A stretch of 64,000 nucleotides of DNA from Piper betle (taxonomy: Eukaryota; Streptophyta; Magnoliopsida; Piperales; Piperaceae): positions 1-64,000 of the forward strand of contig JAURVB010013611.1 of NCBI GenBank assembly GCA_033002965.1, written 5' to 3'. A program made the position numbers and the translations under genes. Under the pieces are notes generated by a model. It worked only from the letters and a program-made list of their open reading frames with translations, had not been told where the DNA came from and did no database searches. Positions 24,996 to 37,255 of this stretch are shown in pieces; the stretch's first letter is position 1; each line of letters starts with the position of its first letter.

Positions 24996-25296
24996 CTGTG
25001 GACTGAAGAATAGAAGTGTGGTTGGTGGTTCTTTTACCAACCTAGGTATGGTGAATCGATAATAAAATAATTGGACTTCCTTATTATTCTCTTGTGTTAT
25101 AAATGTGGCTATGGGAAACGGTCCGAGACTGTGGGACAGTTATTTTATATTTTAGAGAACATGATTTATTGTTATGATTCATATTATATGTTGCGAGACT
25201 TATTTGTTGTATTTCAATTCATGTTCTGGAATGTTACATTTACATTACCTATATTTTTAAGTAACACCCTGTCTGGTTTGGGCGGGTCGTTACATG

Positions 25297-25308
25297 TGGT
25301 ATCAGAGC
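25297..25308 (+). other. E2 primer-binding site (initiator tRNA-Met)
   Basis: TGGTATCAGAGC, two bases after the LTR end at 25294. Confidence 0.92.
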
Positions 25309-25481
25309 ACAGTTTCCCACTAGCTCTACATTTTATGACTCAAGTACCTTGTTGAAAAGTCCAATAATTATCTTTTCCCACTGTGTTGTGTTTTGAATTA
25401 ACAAATTCATTCACTAATAAACCTAAGTCATAACTGAAACAAGAAAACATATTAATGAACCATGATGGTTCGACATTTCAG

Positions 25482-26063
25482 ATGGCAGGCACTCGTAGAC
25501 AGTCAAACCGATCTGCGCAGTCAAATTCGAACACAAAGAATGTGTTGGCCCAGATCCTGATGGCCATACAGGGACTAGCGCAGGCTTCAGAAAATACAAA
25601 TTCTGTGGTTCAGAATATTGTTCAGCGGTTACCAGGAGTGGTAGTAGGGAATGGAGCCTCAAACTCAGCAGCGGGTCCCAGAATCACCCCGGATGGTGGT
25701 CAGGGAAGTGCCCAAGGGCGAGCAAGGTTAGCTGACCCGGGCGAGCGAGGGAGCATCCAAACCCAATGCCACCGGTAGTCCAACAAGTGGTACCGCCAGC
25801 GGTTGATGATAGTGACCGTTACACTATGGAAAAGTTCAGGAAGAATGGAGCTGAACTATTTATTGGAGGGATTGATCCAATGAAGGCGGAGAGCTGGATA
25901 GACATTACCGAAAAAGCGTTTAGGGCTCTGTCTGTGCCCCACCGCCATCAAGTGAGGTTGGCAACATGCATGCTTCAGGAGGAAGCATCTTACTGGTGGA
26001 AATCCATGGGAAAAAACCACATTCCATCGACGTGAGATTTCTTCCATCACGTGGGCAGAATTT
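25482..26063 (+). pseudogene. gag: E2 gag remnant
   Basis: The N-terminal half of gag begins MAGTRRQSNR directly after TTTCAG (25476-25481). A frameshift near 25770 moves it to a second frame (DDSDRYTMEKFRKNGAELFIGG...[16 protein letters not shown]), and another shift follows near 26020. At the WAEFVAA position (about 26070) the sequence jumps to the protease-RT linker: the rest of the capsid, the zinc knuckle and the protease are deleted relative to E1. No functional Gag can be made from this copy. Confidence 0.88.
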
Positions 26064-29011
26064 GTGGCAGCTATCCTAACCAAACAACTCGACTGCCCAT
26101 TGTTTGGTGAGGGTTGTAAAGCCTTTTTGGCTAACTTAGTTGAGTCTGAGTCAAAACCCAAAGAGTTGTCCATGATTCCTGTGGTAGCAGAGTTTCCCGA
26201 TGTATTCCCAGACAAACTTCCAGGGTTACCTCCTAAGCGGGCAGTGGAGTTTGCCATTGACCTAGCACCTAGAACAACACCAATTTCTAAAGCACAATAC
26301 CGTATGGCTCCAGCAGAACTCAAGGAGTTAAAGAGTCAACTAGAAGAGTTGTTGCAGGTAGGCTTCATCCGACCAAGTACTTCACCCTGGGGAGCCCCTG
26401 TTCTATTTGTGAAGAAGAAAGATGGATCACTTCGGCTGTGTATTGACTATCGGAAAATCAATCAAGTGACAGTCAAGAATTGGTACCCCTTATCGAGGAT
26501 TGATGACTTGTTTGATCAGCTAAAAACAGCTGGAATATTTTCTAAGATAGACTTGCGGTCTGGTTATCACCAATTGCGAGTAAAGGAGTCAGATATACAG
26601 AAAACGGCTTTCCAAACTCGGTATGGACATTATGAGTTTCTGGTTATGCCTTTTGGTCTAACAAATGAACCAGCGGCCTTTATGTCACTCATGAACATAG
26701 TATTTCACGCATACTTGGACAAGTTTATTATCGTGTTTGTGGACGACATTCTGGTCTATTCAAATAATGAAGAAGAGCATGTGAAGCACCTATCCATTAC
26801 TCTTCAAGTTCTGAGAGAAAATCAACTGTTTGCCAAGCTCTCAAAGTGTGACTTCTGGTTGAGGGAGGTAAATTTCCTTGGTCATATTGTCTCAAAGGCC
26901 AGAATTGCAGTGGATCCATCAAAAGTGAAAGCAATCACTGATTGGCCACAACCTAAGTCAGTCATTGATATCAGAAGCTTCCTTGGCTTAGCGGGTTACT
27001 ACAGGAAATTCATTAAAGACTTCTCCTTAGTAGCATTGCCGATGACCAAACTCACAAGGAAGGGAGTCAAGTTTGAATGGAGTAGTAAGTGTGAGGAGAG
27101 TTTCCAGTCTCTAAAGAAGAGTCTAACAACTGCACCAGTCTTGACCCTGCCAAATGGTAATGAAGGATTCGTAGTCTTCAGTGATGTGTCTCGGTTGGGT
27201 TTAGGATGCGTCCTTATGCAAGAAGGTAAGGTGGTGGCCTATGCCTCTCGTCAATTGAAGATTCATGAGCAAAATTATGCAACCTATGACTTGGAACTAG
27301 TAGCAGTGGTTTTTGCCCTGAAGATTTGGAGACACTACTTGTATGGAGCCCAGTTCGAAGTCTTCACTGACCACCAGAGTTTGAAGTATATCTTCACCCA
27401 GAATGACCTTAACCTTCGACAGAGGCGGTGGATAGAATATTTGAAGGACTACGACTTCCAAATCTTATACCATCCAGGGAAAGCGAATGTGGTAGCTGAC
27501 ACGTTGAGTCAGAAGGGCAAAGAGGACAAAAGTCAGCAGCTAGCTAGACTTTGGGCCATGTCAGTAGAAGTGGTGGCTATCAACCCGGTGGAGCAACTAA
27601 CAGGCTTACTGGCAAATTTGGTTGTTTCCAATGATTTGGTTGATCATGTTAAGCTAGCACAAATGGGTGATGAGGAGCTGAATGAAATGTTGGACAAGAT
27701 TCCTCACATTGTAGCTGATTCCAATAGTGTGATCAGATTTAGAGGAAGGTTGTGTGTACCCAAGGATAATGCATTGAGGCGGAATATCTTGGAGGAGGCT
27801 CATCGCTCAAAGTTCTCAATACACCCTGGAGTTACTAAAATGTATCCGGATTTAAAGCGAACCTACTGGTGGATTGGGATGAAGAGGGATGTGGTGGATT
27901 TTGTCTCCAAGTGTCAGACTTGCCAACAGATCAAAGCCCAACATCAACTACCTAGAGGACTATTGCAACCTTTAGAAATACCAACTTGGAAATGGGAGTG
28001 TGTCACATGCGATTTTATTGCAAAGCTCCCAAGGACTCAGAAGAAGCATGACTCCATATGGGTAGTTGTGGACCGACTAACTAAGGTAGCTCACTTCATC
28101 CCCATGAAATCAATGAGGACGGCGGAATACCTGGCAGGATTATATGTTGACAATATTGTCAAATTGCATGGGATTCCAAAGGAGATAGTTTTCGACCGCG
28201 ATCCCCTATTCGCCTCACATTTCTGGGAAGCTTTCCAAAAGCCATGGGAACTCAAATTAAGTTGAGTACAGCATATCATCCCCAAACTGATGGCTAGAGT
28301 GAGAGGACTATTCAAACTTTGGAAGATTTGTTAAGAGCTTGCATTCTTGACTGGAGAGGTGACTGGGAGAAACACTTAGCCTTAGCTAAATTCACCTACA
28401 ATAACTCTTACCAAGCCAGTATAGGGATGGCACCATTTGAAGCCTTATATGGTAGGCCCTGCAGATTTCCATCGTGTTGGCTAGAGTCTACCGAGGTAGT
28501 TATAGTCGAGCCAAAGATGGTGAGGGAAGCAATTGAAAAGGTGAAACACATTCAGCAGAGACTTATGGCAGCTCAAGATCGACAAAAGAGTTATGTTGAT
28601 ACTCAAAGGAAGGACCTAGAGTTTCAAGTTGGGGAGTTTGTGTACCTAAAGACATCTCTTATGAAGGAAGTGATCAGATTTAAAATATCAAGGAAGTTGA
28701 AGTGAAGATTCATCGGATCGTTTCCAATCCTGGATCGAGTTGGAAATTGTGCATATAGACAAGCATTACCACCAAGCCTAGTGGGAGTACACAATGTTTT
28801 CCATGTGTCAATGCTAAAGAAATATGTACGAGATGAAGATCGTATCATCACCAATTTTGAAGACTTAGAGCTACAATCAAATTTAACCTATGAGGGAAAG
28901 TCGTTCTACATGTTGGCAAGAGAAATAAAGACACTTAGGAACAAGGAAATTCCTTTGGTAAAAGTATTGTGGAAAAATCAGGGGTTAGAGGAAGCTACAT
29001 GAGAGACTGAA
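26064..29011 (+). pseudogene. pol: E2 pol: RT, RNase H, integrase, chromodomain
   Basis: The best-preserved pol in the window: one 733-codon frame, 26064-28265. RT lies at about residues 80-260 (LRSGYHQL near 164-171, FVDD at 225-228). RNase H lies at about 370-485 with D374, E411, D436 and D479 all present. The integrase zinc finger has H580, H586, C617 and C620, and the core has CDFI (D650) and DRDP (711-714). Near 28240 one A is missing from an A-run relative to E4, which shifts the frame just before TDG.SERT; there the Gln codon is TAG. The remainder (28280-29011) carries the integrase C-terminus (GEFVYLKTS, FPILDRVGNCAY, HNVFHVSMLKKY) and the start of a chromodomain (LAREIKTLRNKEIPLVKVLW), with a stop near 28703 and a Trp-to-TGA at 29000-29002. 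It is truncated at 29012 by an inverted LTR. Confidence 0.92.
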
Positions 29012-31333
29012 TGTAACGACCCGCCATGTTTCACGATATTGTGGGCCTTGCTGACCAGGTGTTACTCAAAATTTAACAAAACCAACCCTATAACGACCAG
29101 TCCTAACTGGACCAGGTGTTACTTAAAAGGTTAAATGAATAATATGAAAGCAAATAAGTCTAGCATTTCTAACTCAAAAGAACCTATGTTTCAAATGACA
29201 ATGTATGAAATAATTATCCCACAACCTTGTATAATTTCCCATAGCCACATTTATAACACAAGAAAAGTAAAAGAGAAGTCTGCTTATTATATGTTCACCA
29301 CCTGAGTTGGTAGAAGAACCACCCTGTCGTCTCTTACTCTTTAGTTCCAGCTGCTAACCTGCGGAGGCAATTCCACGTTAGTGATTAACCACTAAGTCGT
29401 ATAATTAAATAAAACATGTCCATAAACTCCCTATCATTATCTATAATATTGGCAGTTGTGACCATTCCAACATGTCCATTTATTAGCTGATGGTTCAGTC
29501 CACCATGTCCATTAGTTGGTTGATGGGTTAGTCCACCATGTCCATCTATTGGCTGATGGGTTAGTCCACCATGTCCATCTATTGGCTGATGGGTCAGTCC
29601 ATCATGTCCATCACTGGCTGGCTAGTCCAATCTGCCATGTCCAATTTATCGGCAGATGGGTAAGTCCATCATGTCCATTACCGGCTGGCAAGTCTAATCC
29701 GCCATGTCCATTATCGGCTGGTGAGTCCAATCCACCATGTCCGTAATTGGCTTGCGAGTCCAATCCGCCATGTCCAATTTATTGGCTAATGGGTCAGTCC
29801 ATCATACCCATTACCGGCTGAGCGAGTCCAATCCGCCATGTCCAATTTATTTGCTGATGGGTCAGTACATCATGTCCATTATTTGACTATGAAGGGCGTA
29901 GCCCGTGTTGGACTGATTCAATTCCTTGACCTCGAATGCACTCGGTGCATGGTGGTTGAATCTGGCTCAGGCCGACCAGGTCTACCATAAGGGAAAATAC
30001 AACATTTCAAATAATTATACGGACCTAGATATTTCGAACTTGCAGCTGTGATCAATGATCCTAATCTGAATAAGGACATAAAATTATACATAAGTATAAT
30101 TTTATTCTAGTAGAAATGCATGCAACTAAATGACTAATATATATATCACTATTATATTTCAACAATATTAAATATTAAACTATTCACGTGTATAATCATT
30201 TAAATCCTACTTTATATTAATAATCTAGATGATAATTAACACTTAACAAATAATAAAATAATTATCAGCTTATAAAAAAATATTTAATTACTATTATTAA
30301 TATATTTTCCTTTGAAACGATAATTAGTTAACCACAATCTTGATAATTTAGTTTACGGTTTTAAATTTTTAGTCACTATACTTATTCATACCAATTTAGT
30401 TAAATAAGTTGTAGGATTAAATTATTTAAAATAATTTGTATTATTCTAATTTTAAAATATTATTAATACAATTATTTTAAATTATTAGACTCAATAAAAT
30501 TTCGAACTTTATTTATTTTCATTATGCTATTTAGATTTGACTCTAGTGATTGCTACGTGACTATAATTTACTAACCCATTTTATATATTACTGAATCATT
30601 ATTAAAATAATCATTTTATTTAACTAATATTAAATTAAATATAGTAAAGGTAAAATTTTTATTTTATTAATTACTTATCACTATCCGATTTAATTTAATT
30701 GCTTGTTGTGTGCCAATTAATTATAGACCTTTTATCATTGCTGTATTTTCGTTACTTATGTCCATTTCGATTTCGTCCAATAATTAATTAGTTTAGTAAC
30801 TTTAACCCATAACCCATTAAAATAATTATTTTTAAAGATTTATTACGAGTTAGTATTATTGCATCGAGTCAACCCATATTTACAAAACTACCATCTTCTT
30901 CTTCCCCAACGTCCCTTCTTCTCCATCTGTGCACCCAAAACCAGTCTTGGCGTCTTCTTCTTCAACCCAAAACTAGATTACTTCCTTCCCTAATTGCTTC
31001 CCTTCACTAACAACCCAATTGGAAGCCTAAAGCTCGTGCATTTCAGCAACCATCCACGTCCAACTCTGTTCTGTACCAAGACGCGACTTCTGGCCAGCAG
31101 CACCGCCGGGATTGCAAATTTAACTCTGTCTGGCCAGCAACACTACTGGGAACTCTTCCCTTCTCCCTGCACAACAACCCATCGTCAAGGCCGAGCGCTG
31201 TGAGCATGCACGGCGTGAGCCTTGGCTGGCGAACTGGTCTAGACGTCTGGAATTCCTCCACAGCGCAGCTCCCTACAACTCCGCCCATAACAAGCTGTAA
31301 TTCCGCCACCACTTGGAAACCAGGGACATGGCG
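29012..31333 (-). mobile_element. Inverted Tekay-type LTR inside E2, variant subfamily
   Basis: Begins with the complement of an LTR end (TGTAACGACCCGCC) in the middle of the chromodomain and is oriented opposite to E2. Stem-loop 29378-29395, donor-like AG|GT (exon base 29359), its own tandem array (29440-29895), conserved block 29905-30000, AT-rich tract, and GC-rich part 30900-31333. Its sense-start part is missing; at about 31333 it meets the plus-oriented 3' LTR of E2 head-to-head. The terminal about 60 bp occur twice (29012 and about 29090, 'taacgacc.g...accaggtgttact'). Confidence 0.8.
29440..29895. repeat. 33-bp tandem array (GGCTGATGGGTCAGTCCACC units)
   Basis: The core CACCATGTCC recurs at 29501, 29534 and 29567 (33-bp period), later with longer and more diverged units. 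Unrelated in sequence to the arrays of E1 and E2/E3 but at the same place in the LTR. Confidence 0.88.
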
Positions 31334-33130
31334 AGCCTGAGGTCGTGAAACATCTGAATTGGAGCAAGGTGCAAGAAAGGAGGGGTCTTGAGGCTGGGAG
31401 AAGAAGAATGAGCCAGGAGTTGGGCAGCATGGTGCAGCACATGGTCGTCTTGGTTAACTGCTGTAAAACACGCACTTGCGGCTTCCTCGCTTGCGGATGT
31501 TATCTTGTTGTTGATGCTTTGTTGGGATGGTTAAATGGTGGTTCAATTGGGTGCCAAGATAAGGGTTGGAGGAGAAGGATGAACCTATTTTTGGAGAAGA
31601 GAAGAATGGCAACAAGAAGAAGAAGAAGAAGAAGAAGAAGAAGAAGAAGAAGGGTGGTAGTTTTGTTATTATGGGTTGACTCGATACCTACTCGAGTTAA
31701 AAAATAATAATAAGGGTTATGGTTAAAGCTGCTAAACTAATTAATTATTGGACAAAATGGAATGGACATAAGTAATAAAAAAATATGGTAATAATAAATG
31801 GTCAATAATTAATCAGCATACTATAAGTGATTAATGTTAAATTGGATGTTTATAAGGGATTAATAAAATAAAGATTTTACCTTTACAATATTAAATTTAA
31901 TATTGGGTAAATAAAGTGATTATTTTAATAATGAGTCAGTAATGTAGAAAATGAGTTATTAAACTCAGTCCGACACAGGGCCGCACCTTTAAAATTTTTA
32001 TGTGTGTCCGTATAATTATTTGAAATGTTGTATTATCCGTATAATTATTTGAAAAGTTGTATTGTTCGTATAATTATTTGAAATGTTGTATTTTCCCAAA
32101 CTGGTAGCCTTTGTTGGCACTAATCTCAGAATGAGCTGGGAGATGACTTTTAATCTTAGAATGAACTGGGAGACAATGACTAATCTCAGAATGACCTCGG
32201 AGACGACTTTTAATCGTAGAATGAACTGGGAGACAATGACTAATCTCAGAATGACCTGGGAGACCACCTAATCTCAGAATGAGCCGAGAGACAAATTCTA
32301 ATCTTAGAATGAATTGGGAGACCATGACTAATCTCAGAATGAGCTGGGAGACCACCTAATCTCAGAATGATATGGGAGGCAATTTCTAATCTCCGAATGA
32401 ACTGGGAGACAATGACTAATCTCAGAATGACCTGGGAGACAATTTCTAATCTTAGAATGAACTGGGAGACAATGACTAATCTCAGAATGACTTGGGAGAC
32501 CACCTAATCTTACAATGAACTGAGAGAAAATTTTTTATCTCAAAATGAATTTGGAGACAATGACTAATCTCAGAATGACCATGGAGACCACCTAATCTTA
32601 GAATGAACTGGGAGACAATTTCTAATCTCAGAATGAGCTGGGAGACGACTTTTACGAATCTCAGAATGACTTGAGAGACAAATTACTAATCTGAGAATGA
32701 CCTGAGAGATTATTACTAAAAGACTTGTGAAACAATAATAAAAAACGGGTGAAATGATAATAGGGATTATATTGACTTGTTTCATTTAATTATGCGGCTT
32801 AGTGGTTTTATCACTAACGTGAAATTGCCTCCGCAGGTGAGCAGCTGTGGACTGAAGAATAGAAGTATGGTTGGTGGTTCTTTTACCAACCTAGGTATGG
32901 TGAATCGATAATAAAAATAATTGGACTTCCTTATTATTCTCTTGTGTTATAAATGTGGCTATGGGAAACGGTCCGAGACTGTGGGACAGTTATTTTATAT
33001 TTTAGACAGCATGATTTATTGTTATGATTCATATTATATGTTGCGAGACTTATTTGCTGTATTTCAATTCATGTTCTGGAATGTTACATTTACATTTCCT
33101 ATATTTTTAAGTAACACCAGGTATGGTTCA
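31333..33130 (+). repeat. E2 3' LTR, truncated at both ends
   Basis: Picks up at the position equivalent to 22812 in the 5' LTR and follows it through the array 32118-32716, stem-loop 32799-32817 and donor-like AG|GT (GT at 32837). It lacks the last roughly 15 bp including GTTACA. Several hundred base pairs of AT-rich sequence (equivalent to about 23480-24080) are missing compared with the 5' LTR. Confidence 0.85.
31613..31652. repeat. (AAG)n microsatellite
   Basis: About thirteen AAG units in the GC-rich part of the E2 3' LTR; a shorter run is at 23095-23122. Confidence 0.95.
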
Positions 33131-33663
33131 CGCGGCTTAGTGGGGCCCACATATGGTTTTTTGCAATATACATGTGGATGGAAAGCACGAATCTAGACCG
33201 TCCAAAGTTAAAATTGACTCGAGTCCTAAAAGTGACTATATAGGCGGGAATCAAGGTAAGAAGGGTAAATGGGCCTCGAAACCATAAACGCAATCGAGTT
33301 GGGCCCACGGGCACAATCCAATTATCCTAAATCCCTATGATACATGAAATGAAAAACCTTAAAAATCCTAAACAGATATTAACTCTGCAATAGCCTAGAT
33401 CTAGGCCTAAAATCCTATCTAAGTAAGAAAAATTAATTGTATTCCTCGTGTATACACTCATAACTCATGCTCTACCGTATCATAACTCAAACTATCATGT
33501 GCATGTCAAACATACTCAATCACTATAACTTGTTCGCAGGCTAAGTAGGCCTCATACTTGTATTCTAAAAATTTTTCTAACTCGAGCTTGCTCGAACCGA
33601 CACGAGACTTGTCAGAACTGGCTAACTACAAGCGGGTAAAGCCTTAAGCTGAAACTGGGGCTA
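33131..33663 (-). mobile_element. C LTR, part 3 of 3
   Basis: Continues the LTR of 12589-14496 and 21890-21936, following 6263-6790 closely. It ends near 'gaaactggggctatacg', where its terminal bases are lost and plus-oriented C LTR sequence follows. Confidence 0.75.
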
Positions 33664-33804
33664 TACGTTATTTATTTATTCATTATTTTATTTATTAATT
33701 TATTTTTATTATATGCGTATTATATATGATGAATGCTTACATGAGTATTTGATATTATTAATATTATATTTACTTATGAATATGAGTCGTATTATGTTTA
33801 TTAA

Positions 33805-33848
<44 letters not shown>

Positions 33849-34640
33849 TGTTTGTTATGTGTATGTTATTATTTGTTTGTATTTAATTGTGTATTCTTGT
33901 ATTGTATGACTATGATATTATTAATATTCATTAATAATGAGTGTTAACTATTTGTTTGTTTATTTATTTATTTATTGAATTACTATATATAAATTTATTT
34001 ATATGTTTAATAACATGAGTATATATTGATATTTACTCATGTTTACTTGTATATTTATATAGTATAATTATATTATTATTTTATGATTTACGTATTGTTT
34101 ATGTTTATGTATTTATTATTTATCTAATTATCTAATTATCTATAAGTACATTTTTTTCTTTTATTTATTATTTATTATTTATTATTATTATGTCTCAATT
34201 TAGGTGCCACATGTTTAGTTATAGGTTTGTTAATATTGTTTTCTTTGTTGTGATGTATTGATGATATGAGCACACGCCACGAACATGCACCATATAGAAA
34301 TGTTAGTATTTTATTTAGCAGTGGGTTTCGATATAGGTTACGGAGTCCAAGCTTGCCGTAAATGTGATGATGTGCTTGGAGCTTGGACGGCATCGGCAGC
34401 GTTTTATTGCATCCCTCCGATATCGGACTATTTAGCTATGTTTTCAATGCATGTTTAACAATAAAAGGATGAGATCCCTTGCTGGTTTTCGAGTTGAAGC
34501 TCTAGAAATGTATGATATAAGCTTCTTCCCTAAGCCCATGATATAAGTACTCATATTTTTACGAATTTCACGAATAAGAGAATGAATGGTACAGAGATTT
34601 GTATGGGCCACACTAGTACTTCTTCAAACCATGAGACATG
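33664..34640 (+). mobile_element. C LTR fragment, plus orientation
   Basis: Matches 11590-12590 (AT-rich tract, then the 'gatatgagcacacgccac' region and the 'gatgagatccctt' region) with small deletions. It has a long (AT)n run at 33808-33844. It joins C internal sequence at about 34640. Confidence 0.7.
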
Positions 34641-35524
34641 TCCTTAGCCAAGTTGATAGGTATTTTCTTAAGATTTCAGATTGCGTGCTGAGTCTAACTT
34701 GAACAGTGCATGTTTCAATGTTAATGGTTATATAAGTTATGAGAAATGAGATTATGATTTTAATAGATGCCAACATGGATCTCATACCATGAGAAGTTAA
34801 GAGACACACCTTTCCTTTTACCTTGTGAAAGATTTCAATGATGTAAGAGTGTCCACATGCTTAGTTAGCTGAGGTTGAGTTGGATGGTGAACAGGAGTAC
34901 CTAGAACTTTGGTGACCACATGGTAGTATTTGCTCGTCTTTTGCATATCACCATATTAGTCCTACCTTAGAAAATAGTGTACATCGCAAGACAGAGTTAT
35001 AAGAGATGACACAAGTAGGGAGCTTAGAGTATGGAGATAATCACATACTTACATGACACATGAGCATAGACAATTGAGTGCCTTAAACAGATCCATTAGA
35101 GATAGAACAAGGTCTACCTTGGAGAACTTAGACCTTGAGATATATCATTGTGGATGGAGGATGTGGCTATGCCAGCAGATCCACCTAAGCACTTGGAGCA
35201 CAAATGAGAGTTGGGGCAGATGACTTGGATAGACCACTTCCAAGTGATAATAGTGGATGAGGATGGGTAGCAAGGTGGGTCTACAGTCACATGGACACTT
35301 CACCACCGCCCCTTCTTCCACTAGTGTACATCTATCCAAACAGTATTATTGCTTACTCTTCACTAGATTGAGGCATCAAGACATTGAGAATGAGCGATAT
35401 TATCTTTTACCGAAAATTGAGACGGTTGACCAGCTATCACTTGATTTGCCAAGGCTAGATCAGTGACGGCTATTCTGAACCAGACAGTGGTTGTAGGAGT
35501 AGTCACCCCAAATTGCTGGAGATA
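34641..35524 (+). mobile_element. C internal domain, plus orientation, part 1 (host of E3)
   Basis: Inverse of the 9480-9620 region plus additional sequence (34960-35460) for which I see no close counterpart in the other copies. It is interrupted by E3 exactly at AGATA and continues at 47301. Continuity is shown by 9470-9530, whose complement spans the insertion point. The short frames here carry no recognisable domain. Confidence 0.65.
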
Positions 35525-37215
35525 TGTAACGACTCGCCCAAACCAGACCGGGTTTTACTTAAAAAATATAGGTAATGTAGATGTAACATTCCAGAACATG
35601 AATTGAAATACAGCAAATATGTCACTCAACATATAATATGAATCATAACAATAAATCATGTTCTCTAAAATATAAAATAATCATCCCACAGTCTTAGACC
35701 GTTTCCCAAAGCCACATTTATAACACAAGAGAATAATAAGGAAATCCAATTTATTATCGATTCACCATACCTAGGTTGGTAAAAGAACCACCAACCACAC
35801 TTCTATTCTTTAGTCCAAAGCTACTCACCTCTAGAGGCAATTCCGCATTAGTGATAAAACCACTAAGCCGCATAATTAAATAAAACAAGTCAATAAAATC
35901 TATATTATCATTTCAACCGTTTCTTATTATAGTTTCACAAGTCTTTTAGTAATTATCTCTCAGGTCATTCGAAGATTAGTAATTTGTCTCTCAGGTCATT
36001 TTGAGATAAGTAAAAGTCGTCTCCCAGCTCATTCTGAGATTAGAAATCGTCTCCCAGCTCATTCTAAGATTAGGTGGTCTCCCCATCATTTTCAGATTAG
36101 TCAAGGTCTCCCAGTTCATTCTTAGATTAGAAATCATCTCCCAACTTATTATGAGATTAGGTGGTCTCCCAATTCATTTTGAGATTAGTCATGGTCTCCC
36201 AGTTCATTCTGAGATTGGAAATTATCTCCCAACTCATTCAGAGATTAGGTGATCTCCTAATTCATTTTGAGATTAGTCATGGTCTCCCAACTCATTCTGA
36301 GATTAGAAATTGTCTCTCAGATCATTCTGAGATTAGGTGGTCTTCCAATTCATTTTGAAAGTAGTCATGGTCTCCCAGCTCATTCTGAGATTAGAAATTG
36401 TCTCCCAACTCATTTTGAGATTAGAAAACGTCTCACAACTCATTCTAAGATTAGGTGGTCTCCCAATTCATTTTGTGATTAGTCATGGTCTTCCAGCTCG
36501 TTCTGAGATTAGGTGGTCTCCTAATTAATTTTGAGATTAGTCATGGTCTCCCAGCTCATTCTGAGATTAGAAATTGTCCCCAAGCTCATTCTGAGATTAG
36601 GTGGTCTCCCAATTCATTTTGAGATTAGTCATGGTCTCCGAGTTCATTCTATGATTAGAAATTATCTCCCAGCTCATTGCGAGATTATAAACGTCTCACA
36701 GCTCATTCTAAGATTAGGTGGTCTCCCAATTCATTTTGAGATTAGTCATGGTCTCTCAGTTCATTCTGAGATTAAAAATCGTCTTCAAGCTCATTCTGAG
36801 ATTAGTGCCGACAAAGGCTACCAATTTGGGAAAATAAAACATTTTATATAGTTATACCAGTTTCGGAAAATATAACATTTAAAATAATTATACGGACAGT
36901 AGACCATTCCAAATAATTAAATGGACAATATAATATTTCAAATAATTATACGGACACACATATTAATTTTAAAGGTGCCGCCCTATGTCGGACTGAGTCA
37001 ATTCCTTGACCCCGATTGCGTTACAGCGCATGGTGGTCGAATCTCGGCTCAGGCCGACCAGGGCTGCCAACAAGGGAAAGTACAAAATTTCAAATGATTA
37101 TACGGACCTGGATATTTCGAACTCGCAGCTGCGACCAATGATCCTAATCTGAACGAGAATATAAAATTATACATAAGTATAATTTTATTCGAGTAGAAAT
37201 GCATGCAACTAAATG

Positions 37216-37255
<40 letters not shown>

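Larger units (their letters stand above)
21937..25294 (+). repeat. E2 5' LTR (3.36 kb)
   Basis: Sense order: TGTAAAGACC start; GC-rich part with the (AAG)n-like run near 23095; AT-rich tract 23160-23875; conserved block near 24030-24110; tandem array 24258-24870; stem-loop TTAGTG...CACTAA (24950-24968); AATTGCCTCCGCAG|GTGAG with the GT at 24988; and terminus GGGTCGTTACA. Confidence 0.93.
21937..33130 (+). mobile_element. E2: Tekay-type chromovirus, rearranged
   Basis: The 5' LTR (21937-25294) starts TGTAAAGACC and ends GGGTCGTTACA. It is followed by the PBS, gag remnants, pol and a 3' LTR remnant (about 31333-33130). The C LTR resumes at about 33131 ('cgcggcttagtgg' against 'cgtcgcctagtgg' at 6263). 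The last bases of E2 and the right target-site duplication are deleted, so no duplication can be shown; the left copy would be CAACT. Between pol and the 3' LTR lies an inverted LTR segment (29012-31333) that replaced the polypurine tract and the start of the 3' LTR. Confidence 0.88.

Noticed and set aside
29516..29746. Plus-strand frame rich in HHVHLLADG and CPLPAGES
   Set aside because: Translation of the 33-bp array in the inverted LTR.
30994..31475. Captured host gene in the GC-rich part of the inverted LTR
   Set aside because: The sequence resembles the U3 of sibling LTRs (22500-22900, 45780-45830) on the appropriate strands, with no conserved domain.
35950..36805. CRISPR-like regular repeats
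   Set aside because: Units of about 25 bp lie in tandem with spacers that recur among a few types, inside a plant LTR. There are no unique spacers and no cas genes.
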